Under the pieces are notes generated by a model. The model was given only the letters and a program-made list of their open reading frames with translations. It searched no databases and was not told where the DNA came from. The translations under genes were made by a program, and so were the position numbers. From NCBI RefSeq assembly GCF_000308755.1, contig NZ_BAGF01000017.1, positions 124,001 to 188,000 on the forward strand: a DNA stretch of 64,000 nucleotides, written 5' to 3'. Below are positions 15,950 to 24,446 of this stretch, one piece after another. Source of the stretch: Nocardia pneumoniae NBRC 100136. GTDB taxonomy: Bacteria; Actinomycetota; Actinomycetes; Mycobacteriales; Mycobacteriaceae. How positions within the stretch are numbered: the stretch's first letter is position 1; each line of letters starts with the position of its first letter.

Positions 15950-17412
15950 AGCCCGCGGACGAGGGAGTAGAGGTCGGCCACCCAGAACACCAGGGGCAGC
16001 ACGGCCGCCACGAACGCGTACTCGAGCAGTTCGACGCCGCGGCGCATCGGCGGCGTGGCCGACTGGTTCGGGACGATGATGCCGAGAATCAGCGCCGCGA
16101 CCAGCGCGATCATCGCCGCGCCGAACACCGCCAGCGGCTGGTCCATCGCGAATCCCGCGCCCGCCAACATGATCAGCGCGATCGCCGCGCCGCCCGCGAT
16201 GAGCACGACGGCCTGCTCCGCGCCCGCGTACGTGCGACTGCGGAACATCAGAACCGCCGCGCAGACCAGCGCGAGCGCGACGCCCTGCCAGTACGGGTCG
16301 TCGGCGGTCGGATCGGTGGCCGCCAGCGCGCCGACGGCGGTGACCAGCGTGGTCGCGGCGACCAGACCGGCGAGATACATGCGGGCTCGTTCCGACTTCG
16401 CCCGCAGTACGTCCATGGTCGGCAGCGCGCGGTGATCGTCCGGATCGTCCTCGGTCGGATCGATCGGCGTGCCAGGTGAAGGAACCGGCGGCAGCGGCAG
16501 TTTCGCGAGCAGCATGGACACCCGCGGCGCCAGCGAGAGACCGCCGAGCCCGAGCGCAGCCGCGCCCGCGCCGATCGCGCGTTCCGGCTGGTCGGTGAGC
16601 AGGCCGACCAGCGCGGCGGGCACCGCGTACGCCGCGAGGGTGGCCGCGCCGATGAACAACGCCAGACCGACGCCGGTGACCCGCCAGGCCAGGATCGCCG
16701 TCGCGCCCGCCAAGACCGAGCCGAGCAGAATGTGCGCCCAGCCATAGTGATCCGGCACGTAGAGCATGCCCGCGCTGAACGCGGCGGGCAACGCGCAGCC
16801 GCCGAGCACCAGCGCGGTGCCGGTGTCGCCGTACATCCTGCTCAGCACCATCGCCGCCACCACGAGCAGGATCGCGACGACCAGCGCGACCGAGCCGCCC
16901 ACCCCGATCGGCAGCGAGTCGGGGGACAGCAGCAAGCCGAGGCAGCCGACGATCATGGTGATCGCGGCGAGCACCGAGCCGGTGATCCGCGCGACCCGCG
17001 GGGTCCAGCTGCGGTAATGGTCGGCGTCGGCGATCGCGACGTTGTACATGATGTCGTCGAACAGCGGCGTCGGCGCGGTGTGCGAGGCACTCTCCAGCAT
17101 CAGCAGCTCGCCGTCGCGGACGCCGTGCTCGCCGAGGCTGAGCGAGTTGGAGAACGGCGGATGGCCGATGCGGGCGAGCACCCACTCCGCGGGCTCGAAA
17201 CGCTCGCCCTCGTTGTCGAACTCGTTGGTGCGGCTGTGCTGGGCGACCATGTCGACGACGCTCGGAATCACCAGCGCGACCGGCACGTCCACCGGGATGG
17301 CCATGTCGACCTGGGTGTGCTTGGCCAGAATCGTCACACGGGCGAGATCGGGAGCGCGGACGATCCCGCGCGAGGATTCTTCGTCGATGTGGTCAAGTCG
17401 CGCGTGCGTCAA
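15946..17412 (-). CDS. eccD: Type VII secretion integral membrane protein EccD
   Basis: EccD forms the membrane vestibule of the ESX complex. The 488-residue product has an N-terminal ubiquitin-like cytoplasmic domain (RVTILAKHTQVDMAIPVDVP, then FSNSLSLGEHGVRDGELLML), followed by about eleven transmembrane helices from residue 120 onward and a family ending with LEYAFVAAVLPLVFWVADLYSLVRGL-like residues. The start is uncertain: a TTG at 17412 follows GGGGGA by three bases, while a GTG at 17337 begins directly at the ubiquitin-like strand. I kept the longer form. It is divergent from eccC with about 170 bases between, and is followed by mycP with a four-base overlap. Confidence 0.9.
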   Translation of the reverse strand: MTHARLDHIDEESSRGIVRAPDLARVTILAKHTQVDMAIPVDVPVALVIPSVVDMVAQHSRTNEFDNEGERFEPAEWVLARIGHPPFSNSLSLGEHGVRDGELLMLESASHTAPTPLFDDIMYNVAIADADHYRSWTPRVARITGSVLAAITMIVGCLGLLLSPDSLPIGVGGSVALVVAILLVVAAMVLSRMYGDTGTALVLGGCALPAAFSAGMLYVPDHYGWAHILLGSVLAGATAILAWRVTGVGLALFIGAATLAAYAVPAALVGLLTDQPERAIGAGAAALGLGGLSLAPRVSMLLAKLPLPPVPSPGTPIDPTEDDPDDHRALPTMDVLRAKSERARMYLAGLVAATTLVTAVGALAATDPTADDPYWQGVALALVCAAVLMFRSRTYAGAEQAVVLIAGGAAIALIMLAGAGFAMDQPLAVFGAAMIALVAALILGIIVPNQSATPPMRRGVELLEYAFVAAVLPLVFWVADLYSLVRGL

Positions 17413-17583
17413 GCTTCCCCCAACTCGGTCTGCTACCTCGTGATTCCGCGACGCCGCGGGCCGGGGGCGAGCTTGCGAACCCACGGTCCGGGCAGCAGAA
17501 TGCTGGTCGAACTGTACGACATGTCGGCTGTGGCCTCTACACTGAGGCCGAATCACAGCGTGGCCGAAGGGGGATTCTCGTCG

Positions 17584-20500
17584 ATGAGCACTGTCCGCTT
17601 CCAGCGCCGTGCGCGCCGCGAGATGCCTCGATCGCCCGGTGGCGAGGTCACCCTGCAGCCGCCGCCCGAAATCCCCCGGGTCACACCGGGAAACCTGCTG
17701 CTGAAGCTGATGCCGGTCGTGATGGTGATCGGCATGGTCGGCATGATGGCCCTGCTCTTCACCCAGGGCGGCGGCATCGCGTCGAATCCGATGAGCATGA
17801 TGTTCCCGATCATGATGCTGTTCTCCATGGTCGGCATGTTCGCCGGTCAGGGCGGCGGCAAGGGACAGAAGGCCGCGGAGGCCAACGAGGATCGCAAGGA
17901 CTACCTGCGCTATCTCGACCAGGTCCGCAAGGACGTCGACGAGACCGCGCGCCAGCAGCGGGCTTCCGTCGAATGGAGTCATCCTGAGCCGGAGTTGATC
18001 TGGATGCTCGCGGGCACCAGCCGCATGTGGGAACGCCGCGCGGGGGACAAGGACTTCTGCCACGCCCGCATCGGCGTCGGCGGTCAGCGCCTGGCCACCC
18101 GGCTGGTCGCCCCCGAGACCGGTCCGGTCGAGGAGCTCGAGCCGATCGCGGCCGTGTCCCTGCGCCGCTTCGTGCGGGCCCACTCGACCGTGCCCGATCT
18201 GCCGACCGCGATCGCGGTCAAGGGTTTCGCCACCATCGCGCTGGACGGCGACCGCGGCGAGGCCCGGGACATGACCCGTGCGATGTTGGTGCAGCTGTGC
18301 ATGTTCCAGGCGCCCGACCAGGTGCTCGTCGCGATCGTCTGCGGGCCCGACACCGCGCGGGAGTGGGAGTGGACCAAGTGGCTCCCGCACACCCAGCATC
18401 CGGACGCGCAGGACGGTATCGGCAGCCAGCGCATGTTCTATGGCTCCATCCGGGAGGCCATGGCGGGGCTACAGCCGTTGCTCGGCAACCGGGTTCGCTA
18501 CTCGCGCAACCAGCCCGCCAACCCGAACATGGTGCACATCGTGATCGTGGTCGACGGTGGCCTGCTCGAGGCCGAGGACGATCAGCTGCGGGAATCCGGC
18601 TACGAGGGCGTCACCATCATCGACCTGTGCGGCTACGCGCCGCGCCTCGCGGTGTCCCGCGGCATCAAGATGATCGTGGAGAACGGCGAGTGCGTCGGCC
18701 GCGGCGCGACCGGCAACCAGGAGCGCTTCGCGCTGATCGACCGGATCAGCCCGCAGCAGGCCCAGCAGGTGGCGCGCAGGCTCGCGCCCTACCGTGCGGC
18801 GACCCAGCGCAGCAGCGACGTGGAAACCGGTGACTCCGAAGTCATCTCGACCTGGGCGCAGCTGATGGGCCTCGGCGACATCGGCACGTTCAACCCCGAG
18901 CACGCCTGGCGCCCGCGCTACGGCCGGGAACGGCTGCGCGTTCCGTTCGGTGTCGGCGCCGACGGCCTTCCGGTGGAACTGGACATCAAGGAAGCCGCCG
19001 AGAACGGCATGGGCCCGCACGGTCTGTGCATCGGCGCCACCGGTTCCGGTAAATCGGAGTTCCTGCGCACCCTGGTACTGAGCCTGCTCGCCACCCACTC
19101 GCCGGACCAGCTGAACCTGGTGCTGGTCGACTTCAAAGGTGGCGCTACGTTCCTCGGCCTCGACGGCGTGCCGCACGTCGCCGCCGTCATCACCAACCTG
19201 GAGGAAGAGGCCGATCTCGTCGACCGCATGAAGGACGCCCTGGCCGGTGAGATGAACCGTCGCCAGGAAGTGCTGCGTGCGGCGGGAAACTTCGCCAACG
19301 TCTCCGAATACGAGAAGGCCAGGGCCGCTGGCGCCGATTTGGACCCGCTGCCCGCCCTGTTCGTGGTGCTGGACGAGTTCTCCGAACTGCTCAGCCAGCA
19401 CCCTGATTTCGCCGAGCTGTTCGTCATGATCGGCCGCCTCGGCCGCTCGCTGCACGTGCATCTGCTGCTCGCCTCCCAGCGCCTCGAAGAGGGCAAGCTC
19501 AAGGGCCTGGAAGCCCACCTGTCCTATCGGATCGGGCTGAAGACGTTCTCCGCCAACGAATCCCGCCAGGTGCTCGGCGTCCCGGACGCCTACAACCTGC
19601 CGAACAGCCCCGGCGGCGGCTACCTCAAATCGGACTCCGGGGAGATCCAGCGCTTCCAGGCGTCCTATGTCTCCGGCCCTTACGTCGGCGGCGGCTCACA
19701 GCGCGATATGTCCATCGCCACCCAGTCCGGCGAAATCGACGTCCGGGCCAGGCCATTCACCGCGACGCAGGTCGGCTTCCGTCCCGCGGACCGCGTTCCG
19801 CTGCCGCCCGAGCCCAGTTCGGAACCCGAGCAGCAGGACGAGGACGGCGAGCAGCTGTCCAACCTGAACATGCTGGTCTCCCGGATCCGCGGCCACGGCC
19901 GCCCAGCGCACGAGATCTGGCTGCCGCCGCTGGACGAGGCTCCCACGCTCGACCAGCTCATCCCGCGCTCGGTCATCACCGGCGACTACTCTCCGGTGGC
20001 CACGCTGCGGGCCCCGATCGGCATCGTGGACCGGCCCTACGATCAGCGCCGTGACCCGATGATCGTCGACCTGTCCGGCGCCCGCGGCAACGTTGCCGTC
20101 GTCGGTGGCCCGCAGTCCGGCAAGTCGACCGCGCTGCGCACCATGATCATGGCGATGTCGTTGACCCACACAGCCGAGCAGGTGCAGTTCTACTGCCTCG
20201 ACTTCGGTGGCGGCACCCTGGCCAGCCTGCAGGGTCTGCCGCACGTCGGCTCGGTCGCCAGCCGCTTGGACGAGGATCAGGTCCGGCGCACGATCGCCGA
20301 GATGACCACCATCGTCCGCCAGCGCGAACTGCGCTTCCGCCAGCTGGGCATCGAATCGATGACCGAGTTCCGCAGGCTGCGCGCGGTGGACCCGTCCAGC
20401 AGCCCGGCGGCCGCCGGCGCGCACGAGGACCCGTTCGGCGACGTGTTCCTGGTGATCGACGGCTTCGGCTCGATCCGCCAGGACTTCGAGATGCTCGAGC

Positions 20501-21618
20501 AGACCATCATGAACCTCGCGGTGCAGGGCCTGTCCTACGGCGTGCACGTGGTCATCGCGCTGAACCGCTGGGCGGAAGCGCGTCCGGCGCTCAAGGACCA
20601 GATCGGCACCAGGATCGAGCTGCGTCTCGGCGATCCGATGGACTCCGACCTCGGCCGCAAGTTCGCCTCGCTGGTCCCGCAGGGCCGCCCGGGCCGCGGT
20701 ATGACGCCGGAGTGCCTGCACATGCTGACCGGCCTGCCGCGCATCGACGGCAGCGCCGACCCGAACAACCTGGGCCAAGCGGTCGGCGACGCGGTCGCCA
20801 CCATCGCCAGGCTCACGCCGGGCCGCCCCGCCCCGCAGGTCCGCATGCTGCCCGAGCAACTGCCGCGTGAGCAACTGCTGTACCTGGCGGGCGACTGGCC
20901 CGCGCAGGTCGACCCGAACGCCAAGTGCCTGCGAATCCCCTTCGGCATCAACGAGTCCGAGCTGGCCCCGGTCTACATCGACTTCGTCGAAAGCCCGCAC
21001 TTCATCATCATCGGCGACACCGAATCGGGGAAGACCACGCTGCTGCGCTCGCTGATCGAGGGCATCGCCGCGTCCAACACCCCCGACCAAGCCCGCTTCA
21101 TTCTCGGCGACTACCGGCGCTCCATGCTCGGCCTGGTTCCGGAGGGCTATCTCGCCGGTTACGGCTCGACGGCGCCGCAGTTCACCCAGAACATGAACGA
21201 TCTCGCCGCCTACGTCAACCAGCGCACCCCCGGCCCGGACGTCACGCCGCAGCAGCTCCGCGATCGCTCCTGGTGGAGCGGGCCGGAACTGTACGTCATC
21301 GTCGACGACTACGACTTGGTCGCCACCTCCGCGGGCAACCCGGTCCAGGCGCTGCTGGAACACCTGCCACACGCCCGCGACCTCGGTTTCCACGTGATCA
21401 TCGCCCGCCGCTCCGGTGGCGCCAGCCGGGCGATGTTCGAGGCGACGTTGGCCAGGATGCGGGATCTGGGTTCGGCCGGTCTGATCCTGAGCTGCAGCAA
21501 GGACGAGGGCGTGCTGATGGGCACCAAGCGCCCGAGCCCGATGCCTGCCGGACGCGGCACCTATGTCACCCGGAATACCGAGGGCCTGGTCCAGACGGCG
21601 TGGATGCCGTCGCCCTGA
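17584..21618 (+). CDS. eccC: Type VII secretion ATPase EccC (fused EccCa-EccCb)
   Basis: EccC is the FtsK/SpoIIIE-type motor of the ESX system and binds the export signal of WXG100 dimers. The 1344-residue product is a single-chain form. Two transmembrane helices lie at about residues 40-90 (LMPVVMVIGMVGMMALLF and a Met-rich second helix). Three ATPase domains follow, with P-loops GATGSGKS (484-491), GGPQSGKS (841-848) and GDTESGKT (1144-1151). The first domain has a clear Walker B (LFVVLDEFSEL). The ATG at 17584 is the family-typical start, although a ribosome site is weak. The partner gene of Rv3446c type starts inside its stop codon. Confidence 0.95.
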   Translation: MSTVRFQRRARREMPRSPGGEVTLQPPPEIPRVTPGNLLLKLMPVVMVIGMVGMMALLFTQGGGIASNPMSMMFPIMMLFSMVGMFAGQGGGKGQKAAEANEDRKDYLRYLDQVRKDVDETARQQRASVEWSHPEPELIWMLAGTSRMWERRAGDKDFCHARIGVGGQRLATRLVAPETGPVEELEPIAAVSLRRFVRAHSTVPDLPTAIAVKGFATIALDGDRGEARDMTRAMLVQLCMFQAPDQVLVAIVCGPDTAREWEWTKWLPHTQHPDAQDGIGSQRMFYGSIREAMAGLQPLLGNRVRYSRNQPANPNMVHIVIVVDGGLLEAEDDQLRESGYEGVTIIDLCGYAPRLAVSRGIKMIVENGECVGRGATGNQERFALIDRISPQQAQQVARRLAPYRAATQRSSDVETGDSEVISTWAQLMGLGDIGTFNPEHAWRPRYGRERLRVPFGVGADGLPVELDIKEAAENGMGPHGLCIGATGSGKSEFLRTLVLSLLATHSPDQLNLVLVDFKGGATFLGLDGVPHVAAVITNLEEEADLVDRMKDALAGEMNRRQEVLRAAGNFANVSEYEKARAAGADLDPLPALFVVLDEFSELLSQHPDFAELFVMIGRLGRSLHVHLLLASQRLEEGKLKGLEAHLSYRIGLKTFSANESRQVLGVPDAYNLPNSPGGGYLKSDSGEIQRFQASYVSGPYVGGGSQRDMSIATQSGEIDVRARPFTATQVGFRPADRVPLPPEPSSEPEQQDEDGEQLSNLNMLVSRIRGHGRPAHEIWLPPLDEAPTLDQLIPRSVITGDYSPVATLRAPIGIVDRPYDQRRDPMIVDLSGARGNVAVVGGPQSGKSTALRTMIMAMSLTHTAEQVQFYCLDFGGGTLASLQGLPHVGSVASRLDEDQVRRTIAEMTTIVRQRELRFRQLGIESMTEFRRLRAVDPSSSPAAAGAHEDPFGDVFLVIDGFGSIRQDFEMLEQTIMNLAVQGLSYGVHVVIALNRWAEARPALKDQIGTRIELRLGDPMDSDLGRKFASLVPQGRPGRGMTPECLHMLTGLPRIDGSADPNNLGQAVGDAVATIARLTPGRPAPQVRMLPEQLPREQLLYLAGDWPAQVDPNAKCLRIPFGINESELAPVYIDFVESPHFIIIGDTESGKTTLLRSLIEGIAASNTPDQARFILGDYRRSMLGLVPEGYLAGYGSTAPQFTQNMNDLAAYVNQRTPGPDVTPQQLRDRSWWSGPELYVIVDDYDLVATSAGNPVQALLEHLPHARDLGFHVIIARRSGGASRAMFEATLARMRDLGSAGLILSCSKDEGVLMGTKRPSPMPAGRGTYVTRNTEGLVQTAWMPSP

Positions 21619-23060
21619 TGTCCGAAGTCGAGCTGGTCATCACGGAAGCGCGCCTCTGGGCGCGTGGCGCTACCACGCACTGGGACCTGCCGCCCTCGAT
21701 CGTGCTGGGCAGCAATGGTTTCGATCTGGTCGTTGGGCAGCCGCTGACGCCGCCCACCCAGGTCGGCTCGGCGGTCCAGTTCATCCCCGCCGACGCCATC
21801 GCCCTGCCGCCGCGCACCCCGTCGGTGGTGGACGCGATGGGCGCCGTCTTCGCCAGCGTGCTGGACAACCTGCGGGTCACCACCCCGTGCCAGCGGATCA
21901 CGCTGATCTGCCCGACCGAGTGGGGCGCCAAACGCCGAAGTGTGCTCGACCAGGCGGCGCGCCGCTGCGCAGCGGATGTGGTGTTCGAGGACATCGCGGT
22001 GCGCGCGGTCGCTGCGGACGAGGGCACCAGCCACAGCCAGCGCACGCTGGTGCTGGAGTTCGGCTTGCTGACCACCACCGCCTCCACCGTCCTGCGAAGT
22101 CATCGCGGCATCCACATCGAGTCGTGCGAGTACGAACCCTCCCTCGCGCTCGCGGAAATCACCGCGGAATCACCGGGATTCGTTGTGTTCCGCGCTCTCA
22201 TCGACCGGCTGCTGGACGGTCGGCCGGTCGACCTTGCCCAGGTGGTCGGCGTCGCCGATTCCGCGAAACTCGACCTCCTCGGTGCCGCGATCGAGCAGGC
22301 CGTAGGAACCGCGGTCGAGCTGCGTCCGGTCGCGGGAGCCGATCTCGTGCGTGGCCGCCACACCGAGCCGAGCACGCGAGAGGCGGCACCGGCCGCGCCC
22401 TCGCCTACCGAGTGGATGCAACCGCTTCGGGAGCGTGCCGCGGCCCAGCAACCGGGGTATCGCAGGACGGGCGTCGCGCTCGCGGGGATCGCCGCCCTGG
22501 TAGTCGTCGCGCTCGTGGTGGTCGCCGCGGTGATCCTGGTGAACCGCGAGGACGAGGCTACGACGGCCGCGCCGAGCGTGAGTGCGACGCCGACCAGCGC
22601 CGCGGTTCCGTCCGCCGAAAGCACGTCAGCTGCCGAGCCAGAGACCTTCGGCCGCCTTCGATTTCGCGTTCCGGCAGGGTGGCGCGTCGCCTCGGCACCG
22701 GACAGTGGGCGGTCACGCATCGATTTGGTGCCGGAAGACGCTGCCAAGCAACGTATTACGGTGGTGCAGACGCCGCTTGCCGCGGGTTCCGGTTATGAAC
22801 AGGTCGCCGCGAAGCTGGAGGCGCAGATCGCGCAACGCCCGTCCGGCGTGCTGACCGATCTCAAACGTGATGTCGTGTTCGGCGGCCGTTCCGGCCTGGC
22901 GTACTCGGAACGTCCCGGTGACGGATCGACTGTCCGCTGGCATGTCCTGCTGGAGTACGGAATTCAGGTCAGTATCGGTTGCCAGTACGCCGGAGACGGC
23001 TGGGCTCAGTTGGAGACCCAGTGCGCGAATTTCGGTGACTCGGTGCGCGTCATTCCGTGA
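21618..23060 (+). CDS. Type VII secretion-associated protein, Rv3446c family
   Basis: The 480-residue product starts at an ATG overlapping the eccC stop (TGATG). Residues 1-200 look like an actin/Hsp70-type fold without all nucleotide motifs (RITLICPTEWGAKRRSVLDQA, then SQRTLVLEFGLLTTTAST). A transmembrane helix lies at about residues 290-312 (IAALVVVALVVVAAVILV). The extracytoplasmic C-terminal domain (RLRFRVPAGWRVASA, then DRITVVQTPL-like, ending CANFGDSVRVIP) is the one defined in Rv3446c-family proteins next to eccC4. The position directly after eccC is exactly that of Rv3446c in ESX-4. It probably assists assembly or regulation of the complex, but its precise role is not established. Confidence 0.85.
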   Translation: MSEVELVITEARLWARGATTHWDLPPSIVLGSNGFDLVVGQPLTPPTQVGSAVQFIPADAIALPPRTPSVVDAMGAVFASVLDNLRVTTPCQRITLICPTEWGAKRRSVLDQAARRCAADVVFEDIAVRAVAADEGTSHSQRTLVLEFGLLTTTASTVLRSHRGIHIESCEYEPSLALAEITAESPGFVVFRALIDRLLDGRPVDLAQVVGVADSAKLDLLGAAIEQAVGTAVELRPVAGADLVRGRHTEPSTREAAPAAPSPTEWMQPLRERAAAQQPGYRRTGVALAGIAALVVVALVVVAAVILVNREDEATTAAPSVSATPTSAAVPSAESTSAAEPETFGRLRFRVPAGWRVASAPDSGRSRIDLVPEDAAKQRITVVQTPLAAGSGYEQVAAKLEAQIAQRPSGVLTDLKRDVVFGGRSGLAYSERPGDGSTVRWHVLLEYGIQVSIGCQYAGDGWAQLETQCANFGDSVRVIP

Positions 23061-23100
23061 TTCGTCAGTGGCGATGCGTCGCCACCGACGTGTTCATATG

Positions 23101-23136
23101 ATTCGAGCCCCCGGTACGAGTACCGGGGGCTCGAAT
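23101..23136. terminator. Bidirectional intrinsic terminator hairpin
   Basis: A perfect 17-base inverted repeat (ATTCGAGCCCCCGGTAC and its complement, two-base loop) sits between the convergent ends of the Rv3446c-type gene and the WXG100 pair. It lies 40 bases past one stop and 17 before the other, so it can stop transcription from both sides. Confidence 0.85.
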
Positions 23137-23152
23137 CGGCCGAGACGGGATC

Positions 23153-23455
23153 TCAGAAGAGGCCCGCCAGGCTGGTGTCGGTGGCCTGCAGGTCGGAGTT
23201 GCCGCTGCTGACCAACCGGCCCGCGCTTTCGAGCGTGGTGTTGAGCTGGGTGATGTTGGTGTTCCACTGCGCCTGCAGCGACGCGAACGCGTCGTTCGCG
23301 TCACCCTTCCAGTAGTTCGTCACGAAGTCGGTGACCTGCTTGTGGAAGTCTTCGAGCATGGACATGACGTTGCGCGCCTCGGCCACGATGGCCTGGGCGC
23401 CCGCGTCGACCTCGCCGAAGTTAGAGGCAATCCGTCCGGGATCGTTCGCTACCAT
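23153..23455 (-). CDS. WXG100 family ESX secreted protein (second of pair)
   Basis: This 100-residue protein has two predicted helices around a canonical W49-K-G51 turn (TNYWKGDANDAF). It has the usual WXG100 length. AAGGAG lies seven bases before the ATG at 23455. It follows its partner by 36 bases on the reverse strand. In M. tuberculosis the esxU-esxT pair sits at the matching place after Rv3446c, but there it is on the same strand as eccC, and sequence similarity to EsxT is not evident. I therefore call the family and not the ortholog. Secretion as a heterodimer with the neighbouring product is expected. Confidence 0.88.
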   Translation of the reverse strand: MVANDPGRIASNFGEVDAGAQAIVAEARNVMSMLEDFHKQVTDFVTNYWKGDANDAFASLQAQWNTNITQLNTTLESAGRLVSSGNSDLQATDTSLAGLF

Positions 23456-23491
23456 GAGGAGCTCCTTGTTGTCTGTGGTTCAGCGGCGGAA

Positions 23492-23809
23492 TCAGGGAAG
23501 GTCCAGGCTGGAGGCCTGCGCGGCCACCTGCTGGGCGAACTGCTGGTCCTGATCCGCGAACTTCCGTCCAGCGTGGGCGAGCTTGTCCGAGGTCTGATCC
23601 AGCTGGTCGCTCAGCTTCCGAGCCTGGGCGAAGTAGCTGTCCATGAACGTGTCGAACGCCTGACGCGCCGCACCGCTCCAGGTGGCGGTGGTCTGGTCCG
23701 ACTTGTTGTTCAGTGCGGTGATCGCGGTCTGCAGATCCTGGTGCCGCTGCCGGCAGTTGTCCACAAACTTCGTGATCGCCTCTTCGCTCGCTTCGAGCTG
23801 TCCTGCCAT
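23492..23809 (-). CDS. WXG100 family ESX secreted protein (first of pair)
   Basis: This 105-residue WXG100 protein has the turn at W44-S-G46 (TATWSGAARQAFDTF), a long second helix (YFAQARKLSDQLDQTSDKL), and a C-terminal tail ASSLDLP. Interestingly, the tail ends with the same SSLDLP residues as the WXG100 protein at 5495-5833, which suggests the two are paralogs of the same partner class. AAAGGAG lies five bases before the ATG. It is read first in the reverse-strand pair. The 630 bases upstream hold only a pseudogene fragment, so its promoter is probably just upstream of 23809. Confidence 0.88.
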   Translation of the reverse strand: MAGQLEASEEAITKFVDNCRQRHQDLQTAITALNNKSDQTTATWSGAARQAFDTFMDSYFAQARKLSDQLDQTSDKLAHAGRKFADQDQQFAQQVAAQASSLDLP

Positions 23810-24183
23810 TTCGGCTCCTTTCGGTTCCCGTCTCGGCCAACGGCGGAAGCCTCAGTTGGCCTGTACATCTGGTTGGACGCGGTGTGGGTCTGATCGGTTC
23901 CATCCGACTCGGAAAAAGTTCGGCATCGCCCCGCGAGATCAGTGCCCTGCGTCATCGTCCGGCTCGTCCATGGTTTCGGCGGCCACCCGCGGGCCCGCGC
24001 GGAAGACCACGGTGCGACCGGGTCTGCATGACTTGGTAACGCCAGCGCTCGGCTCCCCTCCTTCCCCCTGCTCGCTGCTGTAATGATCGGCGAGTGGGCT
24101 GGCTGGGTACACCTTACCGAACCCCTATGTCCGCCGCTACCAGCAGATTGCAGTTCACATGCGACGAAACACGTTAGCCCCGA
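23810..24183. other. Intergenic promoter region of the WXG100 pair, no gene seen
   Basis: This stretch precedes the reverse-strand WXG100 pair. Open frames on both strands look like shadows (rich in Arg, Pro and Ser, without ribosome sites). The next 130 bases toward the kinase gene contain the decayed DUF7373 fragment, listed separately. Confidence 0.4.
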
Positions 24184-24310
24184 AGCGAAGAGCTGTCGCG
24201 CGTTTGCCAGCAGTGCGCAGTGCGCCGCCGCACGCTGCTGAGCGTCCGGTAGCTGAGTTCCCCGGACATAGCCGACGTACTGGCGGTAGCGCGCACACGA
24301 AGTCGCTGAC
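24184..24310 (-). pseudogene. Remnant of a DUF7373-type lipoprotein gene (C-terminal end only)
   Basis: A reverse-strand frame here reads RYRQYVGYVRGTQLPDAQQR and continues into AAAHCALLANAR. The complete lipoprotein at 26075-27304 ends with the closely matching YKEYVGFVSGNQLLDAQQR and AAAQYSLFANSR. Upstream of this block the likeness ends and no start or signal peptide exists. It is therefore the leftover 3' end of a fourth copy of this gene family, separated from the surviving three by the kinase gene. Confidence 0.75.
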
Positions 24311-24446
24311 GCTGTTCGCCGTCGGAATCGGATGCGTTCGGCGTCAGGGCTCCCAGCGGCCACATTGTGGCGTCACGATGCACGCACCCACGACATCGAC
24401 CAGGCGGCATCCCTGATCGTGCTGAATGGCATACCGTTGCGAGCGG

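Noticed and set aside
14540..17185. 881-codon frame joining eccD DNA to mycP
   Set aside because: The first part is a shadow of eccD; MycP proper starts at the GTG at 15949 with a signal peptide.
23710..24363. 217-codon reverse gene upstream of the WXG100 pair
   Set aside because: Only a short block resembles a real protein (DUF7373 end) and it is a remnant; the rest overlaps the WXG100 gene out of frame.
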